This document shows positions 15,743 to 23,527 of a DNA stretch of 46,299 bases, piece by piece. Source of the stretch: Gordonia lacunae (GTDB taxonomy: Bacteria > Actinomycetota > Actinomycetes > Mycobacteriales > Mycobacteriaceae); contig NZ_NGFO01000017.1 in NCBI RefSeq assembly GCF_002149015.1, forward strand, positions 37,952-84,250. The letters are read 5' to 3'. The position numbers and the translations under genes were made by a program. Every line of letters starts with the position of its first letter. Within the stretch, counting starts at the first letter, position 1. Below the pieces are notes generated by a model that did no database searches, was not told where the DNA came from, and was given only the letters and a program-made list of their open reading frames with translations.

Positions 15743-16114
15743 GTGAACTGGACACTCGAACTCGTCATCCTGCCCGTGAGCGACGTCGACCGGGCGCGCG
15801 ACTTCTACTCCAAGATCGGCTTCGACCTCGACCACGATCACGTCGTCTCCGACGAGATCCGGTTCGTTCAGATGACCCCGCCCGGGTCGGCCTGCTCGAT
15901 CGCCTTCGGCAAGGGCCTCAGCGAATCGGAACCCGGGTCGGTGAAAGGCCTGCAGGTCGTGGTCACCGACATCGACGAGGCCCGCGAACAGCTTCTCGCG
16001 GCAGGCGTCGACCCCGGCGAGGTCGACGAGCAGGCGTGGGGTCACTTCGTGTACTTCGACGATCCGGACGGCAACCACTGGGCCGTCCAGTACATGCCGT
16101 ACCGCCAGAACTGA
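15743..16114 (+). CDS. VOC-superfamily (glyoxalase/bleomycin-resistance-like) protein
   Basis: A 123-residue single VOC domain: VILPVSDVDRARDFYSKIGF at the start and YFDDPDGNHWAVQYMP at the end. The GTG at 15743 has an excellent ribosome site (AGGAGG, 15733-15738). The first metal-ligand position, usually His or Glu before the LxVxD motif, is not clearly conserved (LELVIL), and the last ligand position reads Gln, so the metal and activity are uncertain. Proteins of this subgroup are often annotated as glyoxalase-like without known substrate. It appears to be a single-gene unit closed by the hairpin at 16130-16162. Confidence 0.8.
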   Translation: MNWTLELVILPVSDVDRARDFYSKIGFDLDHDHVVSDEIRFVQMTPPGSACSIAFGKGLSESEPGSVKGLQVVVTDIDEAREQLLAAGVDPGEVDEQAWGHFVYFDDPDGNHWAVQYMPYRQN

Positions 16115-16129
16115 GTCCGCCGGTCCCGT

Positions 16130-16162
16130 GGCGACAATGCGGACATAGCGCGCATTGTCGCC
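16130..16162 (+). terminator. 12-bp hairpin between VOC gene and glutaminase gene
   Basis: GGCGACAATGCG (16130-16141) pairs exactly with CGCATTGTCGCC (16151-16162) across a 9-nt loop. It lies 15 bp after the VOC stop and 27 bp before the glutaminase start, so it is a likely terminator for the former, or a leader structure of the latter. Confidence 0.6.
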
Positions 16163-16189
16163 GCGAGATACCGGTGGCTACCGTGAGAT

Positions 16190-17404
16190 ATGCGCTCCCC
16201 CATCGACGACTACCTCGAACGAGTCCTCAGTGACTGCCGCGACGATGACGGCGGTGACGTCGCGACCGGCAATCGCGAACTCGAACAAGCGGATCCGTCG
16301 TCGTTCGGCATCGCGCTGGCCACCATCGACGGCACCGTCTACACCGCGGGCGACGCCGACCACGAGTTCTCCATCCAGTCCATCGGCAAGGTGCCCGCCT
16401 ACGCGCTCGCCCTGCGGGACCGGGGACTCGAGGAGGTGCTCGAACGCGTCGACACCGAGCCGTCCGGCGACGCCTTCAACGAGATCTCACTCGAAGCGGA
16501 GACCGGACGGCCGCGCAACGCACTCATCAACGCGGGCGCGGTCGCCGTCCACGGGATGATCGACGGCACCGACGCGACCGACCGGACCGACCGCATCATC
16601 GATCTCGTCAGCACGCTCGCCGGCCGCCGCGTCGAGGTCGACACGGACGTCCACCGGGCCGAACTGGCCTCCGACGACCACAACACGGCCCTGGCCTACC
16701 TGCTGCGATCGGCGGGCAAACTCGATTGCGAACCCGATGAGGTCGTCGACGGCTACGCCGCCCAGAGTTCGATCAAGGTGTCGTGCCGCGACCTCGCCGT
16801 CATGGGGTCGGTTCTCGCCAACGGCGGGCTGTCCACGGGCGATGACGAACGCCTCCTCGAAGGCTGGATCACCCGGCACGTCCTGTCGGTCATGGCCACC
16901 TGCGGCATGTACGACGGCAGCGGCAGTTGGATGGCGACCGTCGGAATCCCCGCGAAAAGCGGTGTCAGCGGCGCGATTCTGGGCGTGCTGCCCGGCCAGG
17001 TCGGGCTCGCGGTGTGGTCGCCGCAGCTCGACGCGCAGGGCAACAGCGTGCGCGGCGTCGCGGTCTTCGAACGGCTGTCGCGCGACATGGAACTGCACAT
17101 GATGCACGTGGCACCCACCGGCCGGCCCGCGCTGCGATCGGTGACCGAACACGACGGCACGACCGTCCTCGAACTCCAGGGCGATGTGCGCTTCGCCGGC
17201 GCGGAGATCGTCGCCAGCCGCGCCTGCGAAGGCTTCGACACCGGTGCCGTGGTCCTCGACCTGACCCACGTCCGGGTGATGGACGACGCCGCCCGGCGGC
17301 TGATCGGCGAGGTCGCCCGGCGCCTCGGCGACGACTACGACGTGCGCATCGAGGATCCCAACGACCTGATGGACCCCGACGACGCGGCGAACCCGGACAC
17401 CTGA
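16190..17404 (+). CDS. glsA: Glutaminase with C-terminal STAS domain
   Basis: A 404-residue fusion. Residues 1 to about 305 form a serine-dependent glutaminase of the beta-lactamase-like fold, which converts glutamine to glutamate and ammonia: the SxxK motif is Ser64-Ile-Gly-Lys67 (FSIQSIGK), followed by GDAFNEISLE, RPRNALINAGAV, and GSWMATVGIPAKSGVSGAILGVLPGQ. Residues about 315-395 are a STAS domain, with VTEHDGTTVLELQGDVRFAGAE and VVLDLTHVRVMDDAA, the fold of anti-sigma-factor antagonists and of transporter regulatory domains. The Asp in the STAS loop is followed by Asp-Ala rather than the usual phosphorylated Ser. Its last 70 bases overlap the opposite-strand AraC-type regulator gene. Confidence 0.9.
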   Translation: MRSPIDDYLERVLSDCRDDDGGDVATGNRELEQADPSSFGIALATIDGTVYTAGDADHEFSIQSIGKVPAYALALRDRGLEEVLERVDTEPSGDAFNEISLEAETGRPRNALINAGAVAVHGMIDGTDATDRTDRIIDLVSTLAGRRVEVDTDVHRAELASDDHNTALAYLLRSAGKLDCEPDEVVDGYAAQSSIKVSCRDLAVMGSVLANGGLSTGDDERLLEGWITRHVLSVMATCGMYDGSGSWMATVGIPAKSGVSGAILGVLPGQVGLAVWSPQLDAQGNSVRGVAVFERLSRDMELHMMHVAPTGRPALRSVTEHDGTTVLELQGDVRFAGAEIVASRACEGFDTGAVVLDLTHVRVMDDAARRLIGEVARRLGDDYDVRIEDPNDLMDPDDAANPDT

Positions 17405-18420
17405 CTCCCGGGGTCGCCGGCACCCGCGGCGGTCAGCTCGCGCCGCTTCGCCAGCGGCGGGATCCCGAACCAGCGTTTACAGCTGCGGGTCAACGTGCTC
17501 TGCTCGGAGTACCCGATTTGACGTGCCACCGCCGACAGCGGGACACCACGGTTGGCGAGCAGCGACACGGCGAGGTCGCGGCGGGCGTCGTCGACGAGTT
17601 GCTCGAAGGTCGCGCCGTCGTCGGCCAGGTTCCGCTGCACCGCGCGGGGATGCATCATCAGCAGTTTCGACACCGCGTCGAGCGTCGCGGCGCCGGCGGG
17701 CAGTGCGCGCACGATGAGCTGCGACACCGCATCGACGAAGGCCGTCTCCCGGTCGTGGCCGGTCATGAACCGGATGGCCACGTCATAGGCCAGGGCGTCG
17801 ACCCGGCGCAGGGTCTGCTGCATCACCCCGCGCGGGAACACCACCAGGTTGGCCTGCGCCTCGAACTCCACCGGACAGCCGAAGTAGTCGGTGTAGACCC
17901 GCGGGTCGGACATCGCCGGATGCGCCAGCGTGATCCGATTGGCCCGGAACTCGTGTCCGAGTGTCATCCGGAACGTCGAGCGAGTGACGCCCATCGCCAG
18001 TTCGACGACGTGCGGCCGGTACGGCAGGCGCTGGAGCACCGTGTCGAATTCGTAGGCGACCTCCCGCTCGCCATAGTGCATCTGAGCGGTGATGGCCGGA
18101 CTGTAGACGTGAGCGAAGGCGGAGATCTGCTGGAAGGAATCGCCGACGGTCTCGGCGTTGCGGGCCGCGATCGCCACCGGGCCGAGGATGTCGGGGTCCT
18201 GCCGGGCGGCGAGGCGTAGACCGAAGTCGGGCACACCGAACTCGGCGGCGCACAGGCCGATGACCGTGGACAGCGCGGTGAAGGGGACGAATCGGTCGTA
18301 GGCACCGACCACCGCCGGGTCCACGCCCACACGGGCCAGCATCGCGTGGGCGTCGCCGTCGTGTTCGGAGATCAGTTCGGGCAACTGACTGAGTGACGAC
18401 GCGCAGATCAGATCGGCCAT
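17335..18420 (-). CDS. AraC-family regulator with arabinose-binding-like (OruR/ArgR type) N-domain
   Basis: About 361 residues from the ATG at 18420; an ATG at 18471 would give 378. The N-terminal 200 residues match the ligand-binding domain found in AraC-type regulators of catabolic operons (LSQLPELI, FTALSTVIGLCAAEFGVPDFGLRLAARQ, FPRGVMQQTLRRVDALA). The C-terminal HTH_18 has DAVSKLLMMHPRAVQRNLADDGATFEQLVDDARRDLA and GYSEQSTLTRSCKRWFGIPP. About 30 C-terminal residues, rich in Gly and Ser, extend past the domain and overlap the glutaminase gene on the other strand by 70 bp. The gene is divergent from the aldehyde dehydrogenase operon and is its obvious candidate activator. Confidence 0.88.
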   Translation of the reverse strand: MADLICASSLSQLPELISEHDGDAHAMLARVGVDPAVVGAYDRFVPFTALSTVIGLCAAEFGVPDFGLRLAARQDPDILGPVAIAARNAETVGDSFQQISAFAHVYSPAITAQMHYGEREVAYEFDTVLQRLPYRPHVVELAMGVTRSTFRMTLGHEFRANRITLAHPAMSDPRVYTDYFGCPVEFEAQANLVVFPRGVMQQTLRRVDALAYDVAIRFMTGHDRETAFVDAVSQLIVRALPAGAATLDAVSKLLMMHPRAVQRNLADDGATFEQLVDDARRDLAVSLLANRGVPLSAVARQIGYSEQSTLTRSCKRWFGIPPLAKRRELTAAGAGDPGSQVSGFAASSGSIRSLGSSMRTS

Positions 18421-18429
18421 GGCGTCAAC

Positions 18430-18456
18430 TGTCAAATAGTCGTCATGAGATGTCAA
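18430..18456 (+). promoter_or_regulatory. Candidate AraC-type operator: direct TGTCAA repeats 21 bp apart
   Basis: TGTCAAATAG at 18430 and TGTCAAGAAA at 18451 are direct repeats separated by two helical turns, the usual arrangement for AraC-family dimers. They lie between the regulator start (18420) and the aldehyde dehydrogenase start (18534). Confidence 0.4.
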
Positions 18457-18533
18457 GAAATTCGCCAGCATGCGGAGTGATCATGGACACACACGGCCGG
18501 ACGCTCGACGGCTGACACAGCAAGGAGTATCAG

Positions 18534-19988
18534 ATGACCACCATCGAATCCGTTCGCACGAGTTTCTACATCGACGGCGGCTGGCGCGCGCCGTCCGGCT
18601 CCGCGACGATCCCGGTCATCTCGCCTCTCACCGAGCAGGAGTTCGGCTCGGTTCCCGAGGCGACCACCGCCGACGTCGACGCCGCCGTCGCAGCCGCCCG
18701 CACCGCCTTCCGGTCGTCGGGCTGGCGCGACCTGTCCCCCGCCGACCGCGCTGCACATCTGCGCCGGTTCGCCGACGAGCTCGACAAGCGCGCCGAGGAT
18801 CGCGCGTCGGCGGTGACCTCCGAGAACGGCATGCCCATCGCGCTGGCGCGGTTCGCCGAAGGCGCCGCCCCGGTCCAGCTGCTGCGCTACTACGCCGACC
18901 TCGTGGAGTCCACCCCCGTGGAGGAGACGCGTACCAGCCAGCCGTTGCCCGGCTCGACGATCGTGCGCCGCGAAGCCATCGGCGTGGTCGGGGCGATCGC
19001 ACCGTGGAACTTCCCGGCCATCCTCTCGATGTTCAAGATCGCGCCCGCGCTGGCCGCCGGCTGCACCGTGGTCCTCAAGCCATCCCCCGAGACGAGCCTC
19101 GACGCCTACGTCCTCGCCGAGGCGGCCATCGCCGCCGACCTGCCCGCCGGCGTCCTCAACATCGTCAACGGCGGCAGCGAGATCGGCCGGCACCTGGTGT
19201 CGCACCCGCACGTCGACAAGGTCGCGTTCACCGGCTCGACCCCGGCCGGTCGCGAGATCGGCCGTGTCTGTGGCGAACTCATCCGCCCGGTGACCCTCGA
19301 ACTCGGCGGCAAGTCCGCGGCCCTGATCCTCGACGACGCCGATCTCGAGCAGACCGTCGGCGGCCTCGCCACCGCATCCCTGCTCAACACCGGTCAGACC
19401 TGCTACATGTCCACCCGAATCCTGGTGCCCGGCAGCCGCTATGACGAGTACCTCGACGCCATCAGCGCGATGTGCGCGTCGCTGCCGGTCGGCGACCCGA
19501 TGGACGAGAACGTCGCGGTCGGTCCGCTCGCCAGTGGCCGGCACCGCGATCGGGTGCTGTCCCTGATCGAGCGCGGCCGCACCGAGGGCGGCACGGTCAC
19601 CACCGGTGGCGGCACGCCGTCGGGTGTGGACCGTGGGTTCTTCGTCGAGCCGACCGTCTTCGCCGGCGTCGACAACTCGGCCTCCATCGCCCGCGAAGAG
19701 GTCTTCGGCCCGGTGCTGACCGTGCTGCGCTACGACGACGTCGACGATGCCATCGCGCTCGCCAACGATTCGTCGTACGGGCTGGGCGGAACGGTGTGGA
19801 CCTCCGACCCCGATCGCGGCGTCGACGTCGCCCGCCGCGTCGAGACCGGATCGTTCGGCGTCAACTACTTCAACCTCGACTGGGGCTCGCCCTTCGGCGG
19901 CGTCAAGGCCAGCGGCATCGGCCGCGAGCTCGGCCCCGAGGGCCTGGCCGCATACCAGAACCTCAAGTCGATCTTCCTGCCCGCCTGA
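18534..19988 (+). CDS. NAD(P)-dependent aldehyde dehydrogenase
   Basis: A 484-residue member of the ALDH superfamily with all active-site motifs: the cofactor/catalytic Asn segment APWNFPA, KPSPETS, FTGSTPAGREIG, the general base Glu256 in LELGGKS and the nucleophile Cys290 in NTGQTCYM. The end has FGGVKASGIGRELGPEG. It oxidises an aldehyde to the acid. AGGAG (ribosome site) precedes the ATG. First gene of a plus-strand operon that continues with an MDMPI-type protein, a short-chain dehydrogenase and an acyl-CoA ligase, so its aldehyde probably comes from an alcohol oxidised by the dehydrogenase and its acid goes on to the ligase. Confidence 0.93.
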   Translation: MTTIESVRTSFYIDGGWRAPSGSATIPVISPLTEQEFGSVPEATTADVDAAVAAARTAFRSSGWRDLSPADRAAHLRRFADELDKRAEDRASAVTSENGMPIALARFAEGAAPVQLLRYYADLVESTPVEETRTSQPLPGSTIVRREAIGVVGAIAPWNFPAILSMFKIAPALAAGCTVVLKPSPETSLDAYVLAEAAIAADLPAGVLNIVNGGSEIGRHLVSHPHVDKVAFTGSTPAGREIGRVCGELIRPVTLELGGKSAALILDDADLEQTVGGLATASLLNTGQTCYMSTRILVPGSRYDEYLDAISAMCASLPVGDPMDENVAVGPLASGRHRDRVLSLIERGRTEGGTVTTGGGTPSGVDRGFFVEPTVFAGVDNSASIAREEVFGPVLTVLRYDDVDDAIALANDSSYGLGGTVWTSDPDRGVDVARRVETGSFGVNYFNLDWGSPFGGVKASGIGRELGPEGLAAYQNLKSIFLPA

Positions 19989-20056
19989 GCGGTCGGCTCC
20001 CCACACACTCTCTCGCCCAACGCATCTCCCACATTATCCCAAGGAGGCGATCGGCC

Positions 20057-20854
20057 ATGTCCGATGCCGGAGTCACCGCTGCCAAGGCACTGGTGAACGA
20101 CACTCTCGCCCTGCTCGACCGGCTCACGCCCGAGGACTGGGCGGCCGACAGCGCGTGCCACGGATGGCGCGTTCACGATGTCGTCACCCACATGGGTTTC
20201 TTCTTCAACTTCATCGCCGACCCCAACCTGGTCTTCCCCGACAATCCGAGCGGAAAGTCCGAGCGGCTCAACGACGCCGCGGTGCGCGAGCGTGCCGACT
20301 GGACGTCGGAGCAAGCCGTCGAGTACTACCGCGCGCAGTCCGACGCCGGCCTCGCCACCCTGGCGGCGCTGCAGGGCGAGGACCTGCGGGACCAGCCACT
20401 GGACATGCTCGACCTGGGCACCTACCGGCTGAGCCAGCTCAGCGACGCCGTCGCCTTCGACCATCTGGTGCATCTGACCAGCGATCTGCTCCAACCGTTC
20501 GGGCCGGTGGATTCCGCCGAGGTGTCGGTGAGCGCGGCCATCGACCCCGCCATCGACTGGATGATCGCCGGCCTGCCGCAGATGAACGGCGCCGCACTGT
20601 ATCCCACGCTCGGGCAACCCATCGGCCTGCATCTCACCGGCGCCACGGACCGGTCGTTCGTGCTCGACCGGGACACCGCCGGCACCATCGTCACCGTGCG
20701 CGAGACCGCCGACCTGCCGGCAGATGTCGCCACCTCCTCGGCCACCGATTTCCTGCGCTGGGGCACCACCCGCAGCGCATGGCGGTCGGCGGTCACCATC
20801 AGCGGTGACCGCCGACACCTCGCCGCCGTCCTCGACGCCGTCGACGTCGTCTGA
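20057..20854 (+). CDS. MDMPI/DinB-type mycothiol-dependent-enzyme family protein
   Basis: A 265-residue protein. The first 150 residues form the four-helix MDMPI_N domain of mycothiol-dependent maleylpyruvate isomerase and related proteins: LTPEDWAADSACHGWRVHDVVTHM near residues 23-47 with the first His, and the AFDHLVHLTSDLL helix carrying further His/Asp candidates for metal binding. A smaller C-terminal domain follows. Members use mycothiol as a cofactor, or bind metal without known reaction. Ribosome site AAGGAGG precedes the ATG at 20057. In this operon it might isomerise, activate or detoxify an intermediate; the exact reaction is not apparent. Confidence 0.75.
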   Translation: MSDAGVTAAKALVNDTLALLDRLTPEDWAADSACHGWRVHDVVTHMGFFFNFIADPNLVFPDNPSGKSERLNDAAVRERADWTSEQAVEYYRAQSDAGLATLAALQGEDLRDQPLDMLDLGTYRLSQLSDAVAFDHLVHLTSDLLQPFGPVDSAEVSVSAAIDPAIDWMIAGLPQMNGAALYPTLGQPIGLHLTGATDRSFVLDRDTAGTIVTVRETADLPADVATSSATDFLRWGTTRSAWRSAVTISGDRRHLAAVLDAVDVV

Positions 20855-20897
20855 CCTCGCTCACCTCGAATCGATTCCACCAGAACGGAGTACACCC

Positions 20898-21734
20898 ATG
20901 TCCGAGTACCTGAAGGACAAGGTCATCATCATCACCGGTGCCGGTAGCGGCTTCGGCAAGCTCATCGCGGAGAAGACCGCGGCCGCCGGCGCGCACGTGG
21001 TCGGTGTGGACGTCAACGCCGAGAACGTCACCACCGTGGTCGAGGGCATCCGCGCGGCCGGAGGTTCGGCCCTCGCCCAGGTCGCCGACGTCACCGACAT
21101 GGAGCAGGTCGCCGCGGCGGCAGCGGCCGCCGTCGAGCAGTTCGGCGCCATCGACGTCCTCGTCAACAACGCCGGCGTCATGCCGCTGGCGTACTTCGCC
21201 GATCACGCCCGGGCGTGGCAGAAGTGGCACGCCGCCATCGACATCAACATCAAGGGCGTCGTCAACGGCATCTCGGCGGTCTACGACCAGATGATCGCCC
21301 AGGGCCGCGGCCAGGTCGTGAACATCTCCTCGATCTACGGCAACGCCGGCATCGAGGGCTCGGGTGTGTACAGCGCGACCAAGGCCGCGGTCACCACCAT
21401 CTCGGACTCGCTGCGCATCGAGGCCAAGGGCAAGATCAAGGTCACGACCGTCAAGCCGACCGGTATCACCGGGACCAATCTCGCCAGCTGGATCGTCAAC
21501 GACACCGCGATCATGGGCCTCGTCGGCCAGCGCGCGGCCTCCTATGGCGAGCACGTGACCGCCCTCATGAACGACGACCTGCCCGCCGAACTCACCGACG
21601 TCGACTCCATCAAGTACTGGCTGATCAAGCCCGACGACCTCGCCGACGCCGTCGTGCACGTCATCGACCAGCCGTGGGGCATCAGTCTTTCCGACGTCAC
21701 GGTGCGCGCCAGCGGCGAGGACTACCTGTACTGA
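20898..21734 (+). CDS. Short-chain dehydrogenase/reductase
   Basis: A 278-residue classical SDR: cofactor motif TGAGSGFG at the N-terminus, the acidic residue in VGVDVN suggesting NAD(H) preference, DVTD, NNAG, the catalytic Ser in NISSIYG and Tyr158-x-x-x-Lys162 in YSATK. The C-terminal part (residues about 190-265) is longer than usual and probably forms the substrate lid. It interconverts an alcohol and a carbonyl. Located 43 bp after the MDMPI gene and 31 bp before the acyl-CoA ligase gene, with no terminator between, so it is part of the same transcript. Logical role: oxidation of the alcohol that feeds the aldehyde dehydrogenase. Confidence 0.92.
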   Translation: MSEYLKDKVIIITGAGSGFGKLIAEKTAAAGAHVVGVDVNAENVTTVVEGIRAAGGSALAQVADVTDMEQVAAAAAAAVEQFGAIDVLVNNAGVMPLAYFADHARAWQKWHAAIDINIKGVVNGISAVYDQMIAQGRGQVVNISSIYGNAGIEGSGVYSATKAAVTTISDSLRIEAKGKIKVTTVKPTGITGTNLASWIVNDTAIMGLVGQRAASYGEHVTALMNDDLPAELTDVDSIKYWLIKPDDLADAVVHVIDQPWGISLSDVTVRASGEDYLY

Positions 21735-21765
21735 TCGGCCGGTTCGACCCGCTAGGAGTTTCCCG

Positions 21766-23280
21766 ATGTACCCCGGAGCCCACCTCTCCACCCGCCCGCA
21801 CGATCCCGCGGTCATCATGGCCGACTCTGGTGAAACGGTCACGTTCACGCAGCTGGAGACCCGGTCCGTCCAGATCGCCCGAGCCCTGGCCGAACGCGGC
21901 CTGCGGCCGGGCGATCACCTCGCGGTGCTCGCCACGAACACCGCGCGCGTCTTCGACATCTACTGGGCGGCAATGCGATCAGGGCTCTACCTGACCATGG
22001 TGAACTGGCATCTCACCGCTGCGGAGAGCGCCTATATCGTGACCGATTGCGGCGCCAAGGCCCTGATCGTCGACGCCGCTCTCGCCGACGTCGGGGCCGA
22101 GCTGATCCCGCTCACCCCCGGCGTCGAGACCCGGTTCGCCTACTCCGGGCCGATCGAGGGTCACGAGGACCTCGACGCCGCCGCCGCGGTCCAGCCGACC
22201 GAGCCGCCCACCGACCAGCCGCGCGGTGCCGACATGCTCTACTCGTCCGGCACCACCGGCCGCCCCAAGGGCATCAAGCCCGAGCTGCCGAACCGGCAGA
22301 TCGGCGAGCCCGGTGACACCATGACGGCGATGAACTCCTCGGTGTGGGGCGTCGGCCCCGACACCGTGTATCTGTCGCCGGCACCGCTGTATCACGCCGC
22401 GCCCCTCCGGACCTGCGCCTCGGTGCAGGCACTCGGCGGCACGGTCGTCGTGATGGAGCGATTCGATGCGGAACGCGCGCTGGCCCTCATCGAGGAACAC
22501 CGCATCACCTACAGCCAGTGGGTGCCGACCATGTTCGTCCGCATGCTGCGCCTGCCCGAGGAGGTGCGTGCCCGGTACGACACCTCCAGCCTGAAGGTCG
22601 CGGTGCACGCCGCGGCACCGTGCCCGGTCGACGTCAAACGGGCCATGATCGACTGGTGGGGACCCATCCTCTCCGAGTACTACTCGTCCACCGAGCTCAA
22701 CGGTCTCACCATCGTCGACACCCCGGAGTGGCTGGAACATCCGGGGACGGTGGGGCGGGCGGTGCTGGGGACGATCCAGGTCTGTGATCCCGCGGGCGCC
22801 GAAGTGCCCACCGGCACCATCGGCACGATCTACTTCGAACGGGACACGCTTCCCTTCGAGTATCACAACGACCCCGAGAAGACCCGTGCCGCACAACATC
22901 CCGATCATCCGACATGGACGACGACCGGCGATGTCGGCTATGTCGACGACGAGGGCCACCTGTTCCTCACCGATCGGGATTCGTTCCTGATCATCTCGGG
23001 CGGGGTGAACATCTATCCGCGGGAGATCGAGGACGCGCTGCTCGCCCACCCGTCGGTGCTCGACGCCGCGGTCATCGGCCTGCCCGACCCCGATCTCGGC
23101 GAACGGGTGACGGCGGTCGTCCAGCCCGTCGAGGGGCAGAGCGGGGACGCCGACCTCGCCGACGCGCTGCTGGAGCACCTGCGCCCGCGGATCGCGAAGT
23201 TCAAGTTGCCGCGCGAGGTGATCTTCCGGGACACGTTGCCGCGCACGCCGACCGGGAAACTGGTCAAGCGCAACCTCTGA
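21766..23280 (+). CDS. AMP-dependent acyl-CoA ligase
   Basis: A 504-residue adenylate-forming enzyme. Motifs in order: YSSGTTGRPKG (P-loop-like A3), YYSSTE (A5), WTTTGDVGYVDDEGHLFLTDR (A7/A8) with the hinge and SGGVNIYPREIE, and the catalytic Lys in PTGKLVKRNL at the extreme C-terminus. It should activate a carboxylic acid with ATP and CoA. It belongs to the FadD/benzoate-CoA ligase-like group; substrate chain or ring cannot be told. The start ATG at 21766 has AGGAG upstream. Final gene of the AraC-controlled operon; the 46-bp repeat array follows directly and may end transcription. Confidence 0.9.
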   Translation: MYPGAHLSTRPHDPAVIMADSGETVTFTQLETRSVQIARALAERGLRPGDHLAVLATNTARVFDIYWAAMRSGLYLTMVNWHLTAAESAYIVTDCGAKALIVDAALADVGAELIPLTPGVETRFAYSGPIEGHEDLDAAAAVQPTEPPTDQPRGADMLYSSGTTGRPKGIKPELPNRQIGEPGDTMTAMNSSVWGVGPDTVYLSPAPLYHAAPLRTCASVQALGGTVVVMERFDAERALALIEEHRITYSQWVPTMFVRMLRLPEEVRARYDTSSLKVAVHAAAPCPVDVKRAMIDWWGPILSEYYSSTELNGLTIVDTPEWLEHPGTVGRAVLGTIQVCDPAGAEVPTGTIGTIYFERDTLPFEYHNDPEKTRAAQHPDHPTWTTTGDVGYVDDEGHLFLTDRDSFLIISGGVNIYPREIEDALLAHPSVLDAAVIGLPDPDLGERVTAVVQPVEGQSGDADLADALLEHLRPRIAKFKLPREVIFRDTLPRTPTGKLVKRNL

Positions 23281-23286
23281 CCCTTC

Positions 23287-23470
23287 GTGACGCGCCCTCC
23301 GCACGCTCCGGACGCTCCTCAGGGAGCGGTGGGTGACGCGCCCTCCGCACGCTCCGGACGCTCCTCAGGGACCGGTGGGTGACGCGCCCTCCGCACGCTC
23401 CGGGCGCTCCTCAGGGACCGGTGGGGGACGCGCCCTCCGCACGCTCCGGGCGCTCCTCAGGGAGCGGTGG
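23287..23470 (+). repeat. 46-bp tandem repeat, four copies plus a degenerate fifth
   Basis: Units begin at 23287, 23333, 23379 and 23425; a degraded fifth starts at 23471. Copies differ at a few positions (for example GGAGCG versus GGACCG). Copies 1 and 4 contain a small hairpin CGCTCC-TCAG-GGAGCG. The array fills the gap between the acyl-CoA ligase stop and the secreted hydrolase. The TCAGGGAGCGG core recurs at the end of dinB2 (about 10574). Confidence 0.9.
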
Positions 23471-23527
23471 GGGTCGCGCTCCCGGAAACCGCGCACCGTG
23501 GCATCCGGCCGGTCCTAAACTGGCCGG

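Noticed and set aside
23287..23470. 46-bp repeats as a CRISPR array
   Set aside because: The units are contiguous with no unique spacers between them and there are no cas genes nearby.
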